This document shows positions 23,538 through 35,020 of a stretch of DNA of 64,000 nt, piece after piece (positions within the stretch are counted from its first letter, which is position 1; every line of letters starts with the position of its first letter). The DNA lies in NCBI GenBank assembly GCA_947685225.1, contig CANTUV010000053.1, positions 6,309,501-6,373,500 on the forward strand, read 5' to 3'. A program made the position numbers and the translations under genes. The DNA is from Garcia nutans (lineage: Eukaryota > Streptophyta > Magnoliopsida > Malpighiales > Euphorbiaceae). Under the pieces are notes generated by a model. The model saw nothing but the letters and a program-made list of their open reading frames with translations. It was not told the origin of the DNA and did not search any database.

Positions 23538-25365
23538 TTATACATCACTAAGAAGGTGGTGGTAAGTCATCATATAAAGCCCTGAAAAAATTATCGCCTG
23601 TTGGAGGAGGGGGCAAATTACTCGTCCCGGGATCACCAGAAGCAGGGGCACTAAAATCCCTATTACCTTGGAGTTCTGATCTATCACGGTCCTCATTGGA
23701 GGTAGATGAAAGGATCTCATGGTCATCAGTTTGCAGGCCTCTTGATGAAGAAGCACCAGGATCCCTCGTCCCCTAAAATCGAAAGTCTCAGAAATGTTGT
23801 TCTGATTGATGATATAAATTTTCAAAATGAGAAGCCTGCTGACGACTTGCAGCCAACTCTTCTTGAAGTTTCTTATTTTGATCTTCAAGCATCCGCTGTG
23901 AGTCAGAAGAGAAAAAGGTAAGAGCATACATAATCATGCATACATATAGCATAAATTACCATGAAATAAGAAAACTCACCAGGTAATTCATATCAATGCC
24001 CTGCGGATGAGATGGCATATCTGGCGGGCTAGAATGAGCAAACGAAGGGGCAGTAAAAGAAGGTCTAGCCTCATGATCAAATGAGCCAACAGCCTACAAC
24101 AATCATTAAAGAATCAAAAAAGAAAGAAGCAGTTGCAAGGGAAAAATGCTAAAAGTTTTACCAGAGAAGTACTAGCCCCGATATATGGAACAAATTCTCC
24201 TACATCTCCATGATGTTCCTCTTCATCTCTACCCTCATTTTCTTTGGGAATCTCTCGTATGCCAACAGGAGATATATCAAAGTTCAAGAGCCTTCTTTGA
24301 ATAAAATGGGCATAAGATGCACTCGGTGGATAGAGAAATGCTTTAATACCATAACCGTACCGAGCCAACCACCATGCATCTTCCGGCATTGATATAATAT
24401 TTAAAGTATATTTCAGGCAAGGCATCAGACTAAGAAACCACTCATAAACTCTCTCTCTAAGAAACCAGCCACTGAGCACTGGGCTGGCGATGACTAGGCG
24501 AGAATGTTGGAAAGATAGCGCAGCCTTCATAAAGGGAAACCAGTTTGTCTGCTCTTCTGGGTTCCACCAGGCCAAATTCACCTGCAAAATAACATAAGGT
24601 AAGTAAACTTTCTCATAAATTTTAGAGCATACTAACACTATTTTACCTGGTCCCAGGTTAAGTGGCTCAACACAAAGCGGTGTGTATGCACATGGTGAGA
24701 GCCGGGAACGTCCACACGATCGGACAACCAGAAATTTAATCTCGGATACCTGATTCTCTCTCGAAAAATACCGGGTACCCTCACAAGGTTGTGCTTGTAT
24801 GCCCATGCCTACAACAATAATAAAGATCAAATTCATGCAAGAAAAGAGTGGAAATGACATTGGTGGAAGAAGAGTACCTCGACAACTGCCATCAAGCTGA
24901 CAAAAGACTTCTTATTTTGGAAAAGTTTATCAAGACCATGGTAAAGACAGGCAAGACCAGCTTCACCCCAGCCAGAAGATGGTACCGTCTTGAAATAAGA
25001 AAGGGCCTTCAACACTGACAAGTGGATGGAAGATTCAGTGCTGCCTAAGATGGTCGACCCAAGCAAATATAACAAAAATCCTCAAGCATACTGTTGGGCC
25101 GTGTCTCTGTGAACCCGTCCTTCGTAGTTCATCCAATAGCTACGAATCGGTTCAATTTTTATCTTAAAAGGCCCTTTATATGATTTCTCCATACCAATTA
25201 ATTCCTGAATTCTTTTAAAAGTTAAAATATCATTGGTCAGAGGAACCAGAACACCATCATATTGAAGGTCGGTTAAAGCAGTAAAATCGACCGGACCATT
25301 TGTCATCTCTCCAATGGGCAAGTGAAAAGTGTGGGCTGTGTCCAACCATCATTCTGTAAGCGCCT
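23538..25365 (-). pseudogene. Antisense multi-exon plant-mobile-domain (PMD) gene in D
   Basis: Minus strand, opposite to gag. Exons by GT-AG borders: 25365-24878, 24808-24647, 24581-24162, 24093-23980 and 23895 onward. Introns: 24877-24809, 24646-24582, 24161-24094 and 23979-23896, all phase 0 and 65-84 bp. Exon 1 has HTFHLPIGEMT and, after one in-frame TGA at 25084-25082, FLLYLLGST and GWGEAGLACLYHGLD. These are hallmarks of the aminotransferase-like plant mobile domain. Exon 2 has AWAYKHNLVRVPG. Exon 5 starts a coiled coil (RMLEDQNKKLQEEL) followed by a Ser/Asp-rich tail after two more stops. The N-terminus is cut at a rearrangement near 25370. Function is unknown. Confidence 0.72.
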
Positions 25366-25371
25366 GGACTA

Positions 25372-25828
25372 CGCTTCGGTGGGTGTCCTATTTAGGCATG
25401 GATTATGTAAGGGCATGTTTCCATCTTCAGATGGATGTCCATTATTTGTTTTGCTTGGACATTGCTTTGCTTTTAATATAATGATGCTTTCTTTTAATTA
25501 TTGTGTGTAATATGGATAATGTTGTTATATTTAAGAATTTTATAATATTAAGACCAGTAAAGGAGGCCGATTCCAATGAACCGAGCATTTTGGGGGTGTT
25601 GGGCCATTTCTTACCTTCCCCACACGTACCCAACTTTTCGAACCCATTAGGGGGTTGGGAATTCCTTAGGAATCGAGTCATCCACCCCTTTATTTTTCCC
25701 GGCCCGTCCGAGTGGCGACTCCATTTTCTCTGGACTTAATTCCATGTTCTCTAAGGCCCCGAGCCTAAACAGTGCCAAAGTCACAAGAACCATTCCACCG
25801 AGAGTGGGGGTGAAAATCCCCGCTCACA
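25372..25828 (+). mobile_element. Terminal 457-bp LTR fragment in D
   Basis: It corresponds to the last 457 bp of the 5' LTR of D (from the CGGTGGGTGTCC hairpin to CCGCTCACA). It is fused on its left to PMD exon 1. On its right it joins directly to a second LTR copy. Confidence 0.8.
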
Positions 25829-27761
25829 GTAATTTTTCCACAGCAGTTTTTTTTCCCCAGCGAAATTTTTTCACAACAGTTTTTTTTCGCCAACGAAATT
25901 TTTCTAAAGCAAATTTCTCAAAAACCAAATTCAATTTGGTTTCGGTTTCCTTTTATTAATTAATGTTAGATTCCGTGAGCAACTAAGATTAGTCATAAAA
26001 ATCTTTTATAAATACGAACTAAAACAACACAGAAAAGGAGGGAAATTTAGGAGGAAAGACATTGAAAGGAAATCGGATTTTAATAATTCCTGCTAGCAGT
26101 GAAATCGATCAGACTTTTTGAGAGAAGCTAACAAAGAAATTTAATTCATAAAAGGCAGCAAAGCTTGTCTTTGTTCTTGTTCATCCAAGAAACAATTTTT
26201 GGTGGAACCAACAAATGAAGGTATGAATTTCTTTATTTATTTATCTTTACATTAGCTTCATCACTCAAGATTAAAAATTGTTGTTTCTTCAAAATTTTAA
26301 AACCCTAATCTACTTTCTAACTTTTCAAAGCCTTAAATCCCTTCAAGATTTACCAAAACCCTAATTTGTTTTCTAATTTTTCAAAACCCTAAATTGAATT
26401 TGTTTCTTTCTAAAAACCCTAAATTGAATCTGTTTCTTTCCAAAACCCTAAAAAAAAATCTTTTTTGCTTCTATAAACCTTAAATCGTTTTGTTTATTTT
26501 CATAAAACTATAAATTGTTTTTCCAAATTCTAAAATCAAATACATTCTTCAAAAACACTAAAAACTCTAATTCAACTTTAGAATCAAGACAGGAACCTCA
26601 AACCAATTATTCTAAATCCTAATTTTCTTAAACCCTAATTCCCTTGAAACCTTAAACCCTAATTTTTCTATATCCTAATCTTTAAAATCTTAAAACCTTA
26701 TAAATTTAAATATTAAAATTCAATATGTTAAATACAAAATAATGATCTAGTAACCATAAATCATAAACCTAATGTTTTAAAGTGTCCAAACCCTAGTTTC
26801 ATGATTTCACTTCTCAAATACTAATTTGGTTAATCAAAGAACTTTATCAACCTCTTAAATTATAAAACTTTGCTCCGTTTCAATTCTTTTAAAATTTAAA
26901 ATAGCTTAAACCCATAAATTCCAAAATCCTAAACATATTAAAAAAGAATATTAAATATAAATAGTAGCCCTAATTTGAATCTTTACTTGTTTTATTTAAT
27001 TTTATATTTGATTATGAAGTCTATTATATGCTTTAATTTATTTTCAATGCTTTCTTGGTTTATTTAATTTCAATAGTTGAGTTATTTAATTTATCATGGA
27101 TGAATGTTTATGTTTTGATTGATGTTTAATGTCTTTGGTGAATGATTTATTTATGATGAATGGTTATTTACTTTATCGATTTATTTTGATTTTCAAATAT
27201 CGTAAGAGGTATGTTTCAACTTGGTGGGTACCTTATTAGTTAAATATCATGTAATTCAAATTGCTTTTCTATTTTAGAAACAATGTAAAGGACATGTTTC
27301 TACCTTTCGGTGGGAGTCCTATTTAGGCATGGATTATGTAAGGGCATGTTTCCATCTTCGGATGGGTGTCCATTTATTTGTTTTGCTTGGACATTATTTT
27401 GATTTTCAATATATCGATGCTTTATTTTAATTATTGTGTGTAATATGGATAATATTGTTATATTTAAGAATTTTATAATATTAAGACCTGTAAAGGAGGC
27501 CGGTTCCAATGAACCGGGAGTTGTGGGGGTGCTGGGCCATTTCTCACCTTCCCCACACGTACCCAAATTTTTGAACCCATTAGGGGGTTGGGGATTCCTT
27601 AGGAATTGAGTCATCCACCCCTTTCTTTTTCCCGGCCCATACGGGTGGCGACTCCATTTTCTCCATTCTTAGGTCCGTGTTCTCTAAGGCCCCGAGCCTA
27701 AATAGTGTCGAAGTCGCAAGAACCATTCCACCGGGAGTGGGGGCGAAAATCCCCGCTCATA
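25829..27761 (+). mobile_element. 3' LTR of D, lacking its first ~295 bp
   Basis: It starts GTAATTTTTCCACAGCAG, equivalent to about 17329 in the 5' LTR. It is collinear to CCGCTCATA at 27761, next to the GGTAT duplication. The LTR start, PPT and 3' UTR repeats are absent. Confidence 0.85.
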
Positions 27762-28510
27762 GGTATTGAACCAATTTTGGATAACAGGGTCCAATGATAA
27801 TATGAAGTACCTTAGAGTTTGAGCTTTAGTAGCTCGGGCGGACTGCATGGCAGTGATATACTGCTTCACATGGAGGTGAGGATTTTCGATTCCATCAAAC
27901 TTTGCAAAAGATGGCATCTTGAATTTGTACAAAACTTCTTCATCTAGCTCAAATATTTTGTCAACCTCGAATATTTCTTCAATTTTCAGCTTCTTCTTAA
28001 ACTTCTTTTCCAAATCCGCAATCATCTTTTCAACATTAGAAGTTTCAGTTTTCTCTATAGCTGATCTTTCAACAATCTTCGATTCTATCTTCTTATCTTG
28101 AGGATCTTGGAAGTATTGAGCCCAATCATCATCATCATCAATGATCACCTTATCATCATCAAAAACCACTTCACCAACTTTAGCCTTCCCTTTGCCTTTG
28201 GCTTCTTAGTGCTACCAGATGCTTTGGCATGATTTCCTAAAATTGCAGCCAATTGGTTCTTCATGATCTCAGCCAGGGCCTCTTTTATTTCTTCCATCTT
28301 GGCTTTGAGGGCGTCGTCCACCATTCTTTGAATTTGTTCGGGCTCCATTGCTTTTGGTAAGTAAGTGATCGAGTTGCTACTAGATTCTTCATCTCCGGCG
28401 TAGGTCGGGTTGTCGTAAGCTTTTGAACTGTCATAATCCAGGGCTATGAGCCAGAGAGGATCAATGATATGAGATGCAAATGTATGCATGTATGCACAAA
28501 TAATCAAGAA
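27762..28510 (-). pseudogene. gag: gag of element C, 5' half
   Basis: Minus strand. SHIIDPLWLIALDY, then MEPEQIQRMVDDALKAKMEE; a frameshift lies near 28165. From there come a long Asp run (DDDDDWAQYF), a Lys/Glu-rich coiled-coil-like stretch, and the capsid start YKFKMPSFAKFDG...VKQYITAMQSARATK...LSLDPVIQNWFNT. Reading stops at the D insertion and continues at 17033. The start codon is uncertain: the conserved MEPEQIQ is one choice, an upstream ATG near 28499 another. Confidence 0.78.
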
Positions 28511-29499
28511 AGATAAATAGGACATTCCTTCCAACCTTATAACTTCCACACACGGATGGCGAGTCTCTTTTCCTAGGTAATATGGTTAACAAAATACCAA
28601 CATGGGGTATTTTATTTTCAAATAATTTCCTCGGAAGTTTCAACCAATAGTTATATTTTAAAAATGGAAATCAGTTCATGCTAATTACCATTAATTAGGT
28701 TTTAATCCATTCAACCAACTAAAGTAGCTTTTATGCTATATTGGATTAAAACTAAATTAAGAGGTTTATTATAAATAGATTTCTCACTTGAAAAAGTAAC
28801 TAATGATTCATGCCAAAAACAAGCCCATGATTAATTATTCTTAGTATAAACTAGGCTCACAATTGATTTTTGGTATTCCATAATTGACCTAAATAATTTG
28901 CAAGCTCATTGTAAGAAAAGGTTTGATAAAAATAATTTTGTTTCTAAGCCCATTGTAAAAAGATTTTAGAAAAAATAGATTTTGGGCTTTGTATTTGAGT
29001 CATGAGAAAAAGAATTTTTTATTTGTTTTTAGAAAAGTTTTATGTCCAAAGACCATCTTGAAAAGTTTTGAAAATAGCTTTGGTTTTTTGGACTTTAAAG
29101 AAAAATTTATTTGAGCTTACAAATGTTCTTGGTTCATATTAGAAAAAGAACAAACCAAATAAGCCATGATTTAAGCCAAGATAAATTAACCATAGCCAAA
29201 CAACAAGCATTTGGGGTAAAACCTAAGGAAAGTAACTAGGCCAATGAGCTTTAGTCTTTGGGTTAAAAGGCTTAGGTTCCCATAGCAAGTATATACCAAA
29301 TGGTACAAGGCTATGAGTGGTTATGCCATGCTTGATCTCTATACCTTGAGTGAAAGTATGGTATCCCTTACATAACATAACATGGGTAACACGGGCGTCC
29401 TAACTCATGCACACGATGCAATCTAGTATGATACAATGGATAATATCATTATAAGAAAGAATAGAATAATAAAAAGACCAACGGAATCAACTTCTTTTA
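28511..29499 (-). other. 5' leader of C
   Basis: Collinear with the leaders of D, F and G. No independent gene is evident. Confidence 0.6.
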
Positions 29500-29517
29500 T
29501 CCCCAGTGAAGTCGCCA
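29500..29517 (-). promoter_or_regulatory. Primer-binding site of C
   Basis: On the minus strand TGGCGACTTCACTGGGGA, one base from the LTR end at 29519. One change from the site in G. Confidence 0.8.
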
Positions 29518-29518
29518 C

Positions 29519-31098
29519 TGTGAGTGGGGATTTTTGCCCCCACTCCCAGTGGAACGGTTCTTGCGACTTCGGGACTATTTAGGCTCGGGGCCTTAGAGAA
29601 CACGAGCCTAAGCCCGGAGAAAATGGAGTCACTACCCAGATGGGCCAGGATAAAGAAAGGGGTGGATGACTCAATTCCTAAGGAATCTCCAACCCCCTAA
29701 TGGGTTTGAAAAGTTGGGTATGTGTGGGGAAGGTGAGAAATGGCCCAGCACTCCCACAACACCCGGTTCATTGGAACCGGCCTCTTTTGCAGGTTTTAAT
29801 ATTATAAAATTCTTAAATATAACAATATTATCCATACTGCATGCAACAATTAAAATAAAGCAACATTATATTAAAATCAAAGCAATGTCCAAACAAAGCA
29901 AATAAATGGACACCCATCCGAGGATGGAAACATGTCCTTACATCGTCCATGTCTAAGCTAAACAGGACACCCACCGAAAGATGGAAACATGTCCTTTACA
30001 TTGATCCAAAATATAAAAGCAATTTAAATTACATAAAATTTATCTAATGAGGTACCTAATAATGGAAACATACCTCTTACAATTTGAATACTAAAACAAA
30101 CAAATACTAATCATAATAATAAAGAAAATATCCATCCATGATAAATTAAATAAATCAAGCATTGAAATTAAATAAATCAACCATCAAAACATATAGTAAA
30201 CTACATAATCAAATCTAAAATTAAATAAACCAAATAAAGATACAAATTTAGGTTTATGTCTCAATTTAGAGTTCTTTAATTAACATTTAGGTTTTTGGGA
30301 TTTTGAAATTATTATCATTGTTATTTAGGCTACTGTGAAGATTTTAGAAAATTGGAATGGATTAGGATTTTATAAATTTAAGAAGTAGTAAATTTTTTTG
30401 GTTAATCGAATTAGGGTTTAGGGGTAACATCATGAAATTAGTGTTTTGGAATCTTAAGACATTAGGTTTATAATTCATGTTTACTGGATTGTGATTTTAG
30501 GTTTACTGGATTATGGCTTTAGGGTTTAGATTTATTTGTCATAAAATTTTGAGGTTTTAAGAATTAGGGTTTAGGTTGTTGATGAACTTGTCATAAAGTT
30601 TTGATGCTTTAAGAATTTAGGGTTTAGGAAAACTAGGGTTTACTGTATTAGTTTTTAAGAAAATTAGGGTTTTTGATATTTTGGAAAACATATTTGATTT
30701 TAGGATTTAAGAAAACAGCTTAGAGTTTCATAAAAATAATTATGATTTTTAGAAACTATAAAGAAGATTAGGGTTTGGAGATTTAAGAAGACATTTGGAA
30801 ATTTTGGACAAAAAGTTAGGATTTAGATGAAAATAATTTGGGGAAAATAATTTAGGGTTTTAAATTTTTTGAAACAGAAGAAATAGTTTAGGGTTTTTAA
30901 GGTTTCTGGAAAGAGAAGAACAGTTTTATGGTTTTGAAATTTTGGTCAATAATTAAGGATACTGTATGAATGTATGATTTAATGTAAAACATATTACTAA
31001 GTTTAATAATTTAGGTTACTGACTTAATATCAAAAACAAACAATAATTATTAAATCTCCACCAAAATAATAATTTCAGGGAAGCTTCGACTCCATCCC
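29519..31098 (-). mobile_element. 5' LTR of C, outer part unresolved
   Basis: Starts TGTGAGTGGGGATTTTTGCC. Stem-loops on the minus strand are at 29908-29937, 29965-29994 and 30049-30076. AGGGTTT-type words are frequent. The outer TGTAGACCC end is not seen before element E begins at 31099. The last part (about 31040-31098) may already be flanking sequence. Confidence 0.75.
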
Positions 31099-31764
31099 TG
31101 TGAGTGGGATTTTTGCCCCCACTCCTGTGTGGAATGGTTCTTGTGACTTCGACACTGTTAGACTCAAGGCCTTAGAGAACACGGGCCTAAACCCAGAAAA
31201 AAAAAGGAGTCGCCACCTGGACAAGCTTGGAAAAGAAAGGACTCGATTCCTAAGGAATCCCTAACCCCTTAATGAGTTCGGAAAGTTGGATACATGTGGG
31301 AAAGGTGAGAATGACCTAGCACCCCCACAATGCCCGGTTCATTGGAATCGGCCTCCTGTTCAGGTCTTAATATTATAAAATTCTTAATTAATACAATATT
31401 ATCCATACTACATGCGATCATAAGAATAAATAAATACTTTATTAAAATTACAACAATGTCCAAACAAAACAAACAAGTAGGCACCCATCCATGGATGAAA
31501 ATATGCCTTTACAATTATCCAATGTCTAAAAGAAAATAAATAAAATAGGATACCCACCAATTGGTGGAAACGTATCCTTTACATTGATCCGAAACTTAAA
31601 ATAAAATAAATTACATGATGCTCATAACATGAGGTACCAAAATATGGAAACATACCTTTTAAAATTTCTTGAAACTAAAACAAATCAATAAAAATAGCCA
31701 ACCATTCATCATAAATAATTTATTCATCGAAGAAATAAATAAATCATTAATCAAAATATATATT
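31099..31764 (-). mobile_element. 3' LTR of E, outer part
   Basis: Outer 666 bp, interrupted by F at ATATT. Minus-strand stem-loops: 31479-31508 (AGGCA/TGCCT), 31547-31578 (AGGATA/TATCCT with CCACC/GGTGG), 31631-31657. Confidence 0.88.
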
Positions 31765-32265
31765 TGTAGACCCTTAATTTTTTACCCAATCCGGTCCAAT
31801 ATGTTTTATTTAGTCTAAAATGATTTTTGTTGTTGAATTGGTCCAAAATAATTTTTATTAAATAATTTTTGCTTTAGTATCTAATTTTTATTAATAAAAA
31901 ATAGAAATAAACAAATAAAAGTCAAAAAATAAAAATCAAAGTCGGAAAAATCAGCGACGAAAAAATCGTCGCGCAGGCCCGTGGGCATTTAGCCCACAGG
32001 AAGTTCCTGCGGGAGAAATTACTGTGCTATTTCGCACGCAGAAATTTTCTGCCTGCACAATAGCTTACGAGCCCGCTCATCGCGCTCTGCCGCAGCCAGC
32101 TGCGACAGATTTTTTTGCCAGCGCAGTTTTTCCGCAGCAGTTTTTTTCGACAGCTCAAATTTTTCGACGCAAATTTTTTGAAACCTAATCCAACTAGGTT
32201 TTGGTTTCTTTTTTTTTATTAATATTACTTACCTTAACTAATTAGGAATAAACAACCTCAAACCA

Positions 32266-32274
32266 CTATAAATA
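32266..32274 (+). promoter_or_regulatory. TATA box, 5' LTR of F
   Basis: CTATAAATA within AACCACTATAAATAAGGACC, the same context as in LTRs A, F 3' and (one change) G. Confidence 0.6.
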
Positions 32275-33406
32275 AGGACCAAAGACAATTAAAAAAGGGG
32301 AGGCAAAAATCCAAGAGTAGCTTGGAAAATTTGAAACCAAATCAAGGAAGGAAAAGAAGAAATTCAATTCAACTCTTTTCTGGAACAGAAGCAGCACGAT
32401 TTAGAGGATTTAAAGGCAAAAAAAGGTTTGTTTTTGGAGCTAGTTCATACAAGAAGAATATTTTTGGAGAAATCATCAAAAGAAGGTATGTGTTAATTAA
32501 TTTTCTTTAATTGTTTTTTTTTTACACAGTAGCAAATTTATGAAATCAAAATTAAAAACCTTTGAACTTTAATTTAGTTTTTCTAAAGCCAAAAAAAACC
32601 TTATTTCATTGGTTTATCATCCAAAAGGCTTAAAATTGTTATTTTTCCTTCTTAAAAACCTTAAAACTCTAATTGAACATATTCTTCAACAAAACCAAAA
32701 TCAAATTCTGTTTCTTTCAAAACTTTAAACTTGGTACTTTTTCCTTCAAAAAGTCTTCTAAAACATATTTTCTAGTTATAAAAACTTTAATTCACTTGTT
32801 TAAATTCATAAAATTCCATAAAATATTAAATTGTCTTCCAAACCCTAAGATTAAAATTACCACCCGTGACCCTAATTCCAAAATATCAAATCCAAATTCA
32901 ACTTCCAAAATTCAAAATAATGAACACTAACCCTTTTAAAACCTTAAACCCTAATTTTTATGAACCCTAATCCTTTTAAAACATTAAAAAACATAAAAAC
33001 TTAAATTTTACACAGTAGCTTAGGAACCCAATAACAAAAAATCACAAATTATAGTATTTTAAAGTGTTTAAAACCCTAGTTTCATGATATCATCATTCAA
33101 ACCTTAATTTTGTTAATCAAAGAGTCTTACCAAATCTTTAAAACATAAAACCCTAATTTATTTTAATTCCATAAAAAGTCACAGTAGCCATAATTGGACT
33201 TTTATTTGCTTTATTCAATTCCATACTTGATTATGCTTTGATTTATTTCTTATGCTTTAATTTATTTAATTTCAATACTTGATTTATCTAATTTATCATG
33301 GATGGATGTTTGTTTTATATTTTGATTAATAGCTTTGATGAATGATTTATTTATGATGAATGATTATTTACTTTTATCAATTAATTTAGATTTCCAAAAG
33401 TTGTAA

Positions 33407-33569
33407 GAGGCATGTTTCCACTTGGTGGGTACCTCATTAGTTAACATCATGTAATTTAATTTGCTTTTCTATTTCAGAACCTATGTAAAGGGCATGTTTC
33501 TACCTTTTGGTGGGTGTCCTATTTAGGCATGTGATGTAAGGACATGTTTCCATCCTTGGATGGGTGTCC
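33407..33569 (+). other. Stem-loops SL1-SL3 in the 5' LTR of F
   Basis: SL1 33407-33435, SL2 33490-33519 (GGGCA/TGTCC), SL3 33540-33569 (GGACA/TGTCC, CCATC/GATGG). Here SL1 has one mismatch (GAGGCA facing TACCTC). Confidence 0.6.
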
Positions 33570-33698
33570 ATTTATTTGCTTTGTTTGGACATTACTTTGA
33601 TTTTAATATATTGATGCTTTTTTTTTAAATTATTGTGTGTGATATGGATAATGTTTTTATATTTAAGAATTTTATAATATTAAGACCTGTAAAGGAGG

Positions 33699-33716
33699 CC
33701 GGTTCCAATGAACCGG
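33699..33716 (+). other. Stem-loop SL4 (CCGGTTC-CAAT-GAACCGG)
   Basis: Perfect 7-bp stem with a CAAT loop. It recurs at the same place in most LTRs here. It is followed in most copies by GATTCC-TTA-GGAATC and, next to the LTR end, GGGG...CCCC (33938-33954 in this copy). Confidence 0.6.
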
Positions 33717-33961
33717 GCATTGTGGGGGTGTTGGGTCATTTCTCACCTTCCCCACACGTACCCAACTTTTTGAACCCATTAGGGGGTTGGGGATTGCTTA
33801 GGAATCAAGTCATCCACCCCTTTCTTTTTTTCGGCCCGTCCGGGTGGCGACTCCATTTTCTCCGGACTTAGGTCTGTGTTCTCTAAGGCCCCGAGCCTAA
33901 AGAGTGCCGAAGTCGCAAGAACCATTTCACCGGGAGTGGGGGAGAAAATCCCCGCTCATAG

Positions 33962-33979
33962 TGGCGACTCCACTAGGGA
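33962..33979 (+). promoter_or_regulatory. Primer-binding site of F
   Basis: TGGCGACTCCACTAGGGA, one spacer base after the LTR. One change from the site in G. Confidence 0.85.
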
Positions 33980-35020
33980 TAAGAGAAGTTGATTCCGTTG
34001 GTCTTTATGTTATTCTATTCTTTCTTATAATGATATTATCCATTGCATCATATTAGTTTGCATCGTGTGCATGAGTTAGGACACCCGTGTTACCCGTGTT
34101 GTGCTATGTAAGGGATACCATACTTTCACTCAAGGTATGGAGATCGAGCATGGCATAACCACTCATAGCCTCGTACCATTTGGTATATACTTGCTATGGG
34201 AACCTAAGCCTTTTAACCCAAAGACTAAAGCTCATGTAATTGGCCTAGTTACTTTCCTTAGGTTTTACCCTAAATGCATGTTGTTTGACTATGGTTAGTT
34301 TAGTTTATCTTAATCTAAATCATGGCCTATTTGGTTTGTTCTTTTTCTGATATGACCTAAGTATATTGTAAGCTCAAAATAAATTTTTCTTTAAAGTCCA
34401 AAAAGACCAAAAATATTTTTAAAATTTTTCCAAGATGGTCTTTGGACATAAGACTTTTTCTAAAAAAAAATCAAAAAAAAATTCTTTAGCCCACGGCCCA
34501 AATACTAAGCCCAAAATCCATTTTTCTAAAATCTTTTACAATGGGCTTAGAAACAAAACTATTTTCACCCAACCATTTTTTACAAAGAGCTTGCAAAAAT
34601 ATTTAGGTCAATTATGAAATACCAAAAATCAATTGTGGGCCTAGTTTACACTAAGAATAAATTAATCATGGGCTTGTTTTTAGCATAAACCATTAGTTAC
34701 TCTTTTCAAGTGAAAAATCTATCTGTAATAAACCTCTTAATTTAGTTTTAATCCAATATAGCATAAAAGCTACTTTAATTGGTTGGATGGATTAAAACCT
34801 AATTAATGGGAATTATCATGGATGGATTTCCACTTTCGAAAATGTAACTATTGGTTGAAACGTCTGAGGGAATTATTCGAAAGCAAGATACCCCGTGTTG
34901 GTATTTTGGTAACCATATACCTAGAAAAAAGAGACTCGCCATTCGTGTGTGGTTATTATAAGATTGGAAGGATCATCCTAATTACACTTGTTTATTGGTT
35001 GATTATGAATAGATGCATAC
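33980..35020 (+). other. 5' leader of F
   Basis: About 1 kb shared with C, D, E and G. It holds a 65-codon frame at 34101-34298 that is also open in G (63326-63523). A possible acceptor CTCTGGCTCACAG lies near 35050, close to the gag start. Confidence 0.6.

Larger units (their letters stand above)
17034..27761 (+). mobile_element. Non-autonomous Tat element D with GGTAT target duplication
   Basis: GGTAT at 17029-17033 and 27762-27766 flanks the element, and the disrupted gag of C reads across the join. Layout: 5' LTR, PBS, leader, gag with its capsid deleted, a non-coding block instead of pol, an antisense PMD gene on the minus strand, and a rearranged 3' LTR. The first LTR bases are TATAGACCC, one change from TGTAGACCC. 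It is younger than C. Confidence 0.9.
14120..31098 (-). mobile_element. Non-autonomous Tat element C (gag only), interrupted by D
   Basis: On the minus strand: 5' LTR (31098-29519), PBS (29517-29500), leader, gag split by D at the GGTAT duplication (28510-27762 and 17033-16222), a shared non-coding block (16221-14432) and a fragment of the antisense gene (14120-14431). No protease or pol sequence is present. The left (3') end is truncated against B and has no LTR. The outer end of the 5' LTR is unclear because element E landed there (ATCCC duplication). Confidence 0.75.
31765..33960 (+). mobile_element. 5' LTR of F
   Basis: TGTAGACCC at 31765 to CCGCTCATA at 33960 (canonical CA end mutated). 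TATA at 32266-32274; AAACCCTAA words at 32840-33170. Relative to the 3' LTR it has extra blocks near 31975-32025 and 32415-32490. Confidence 0.93.
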
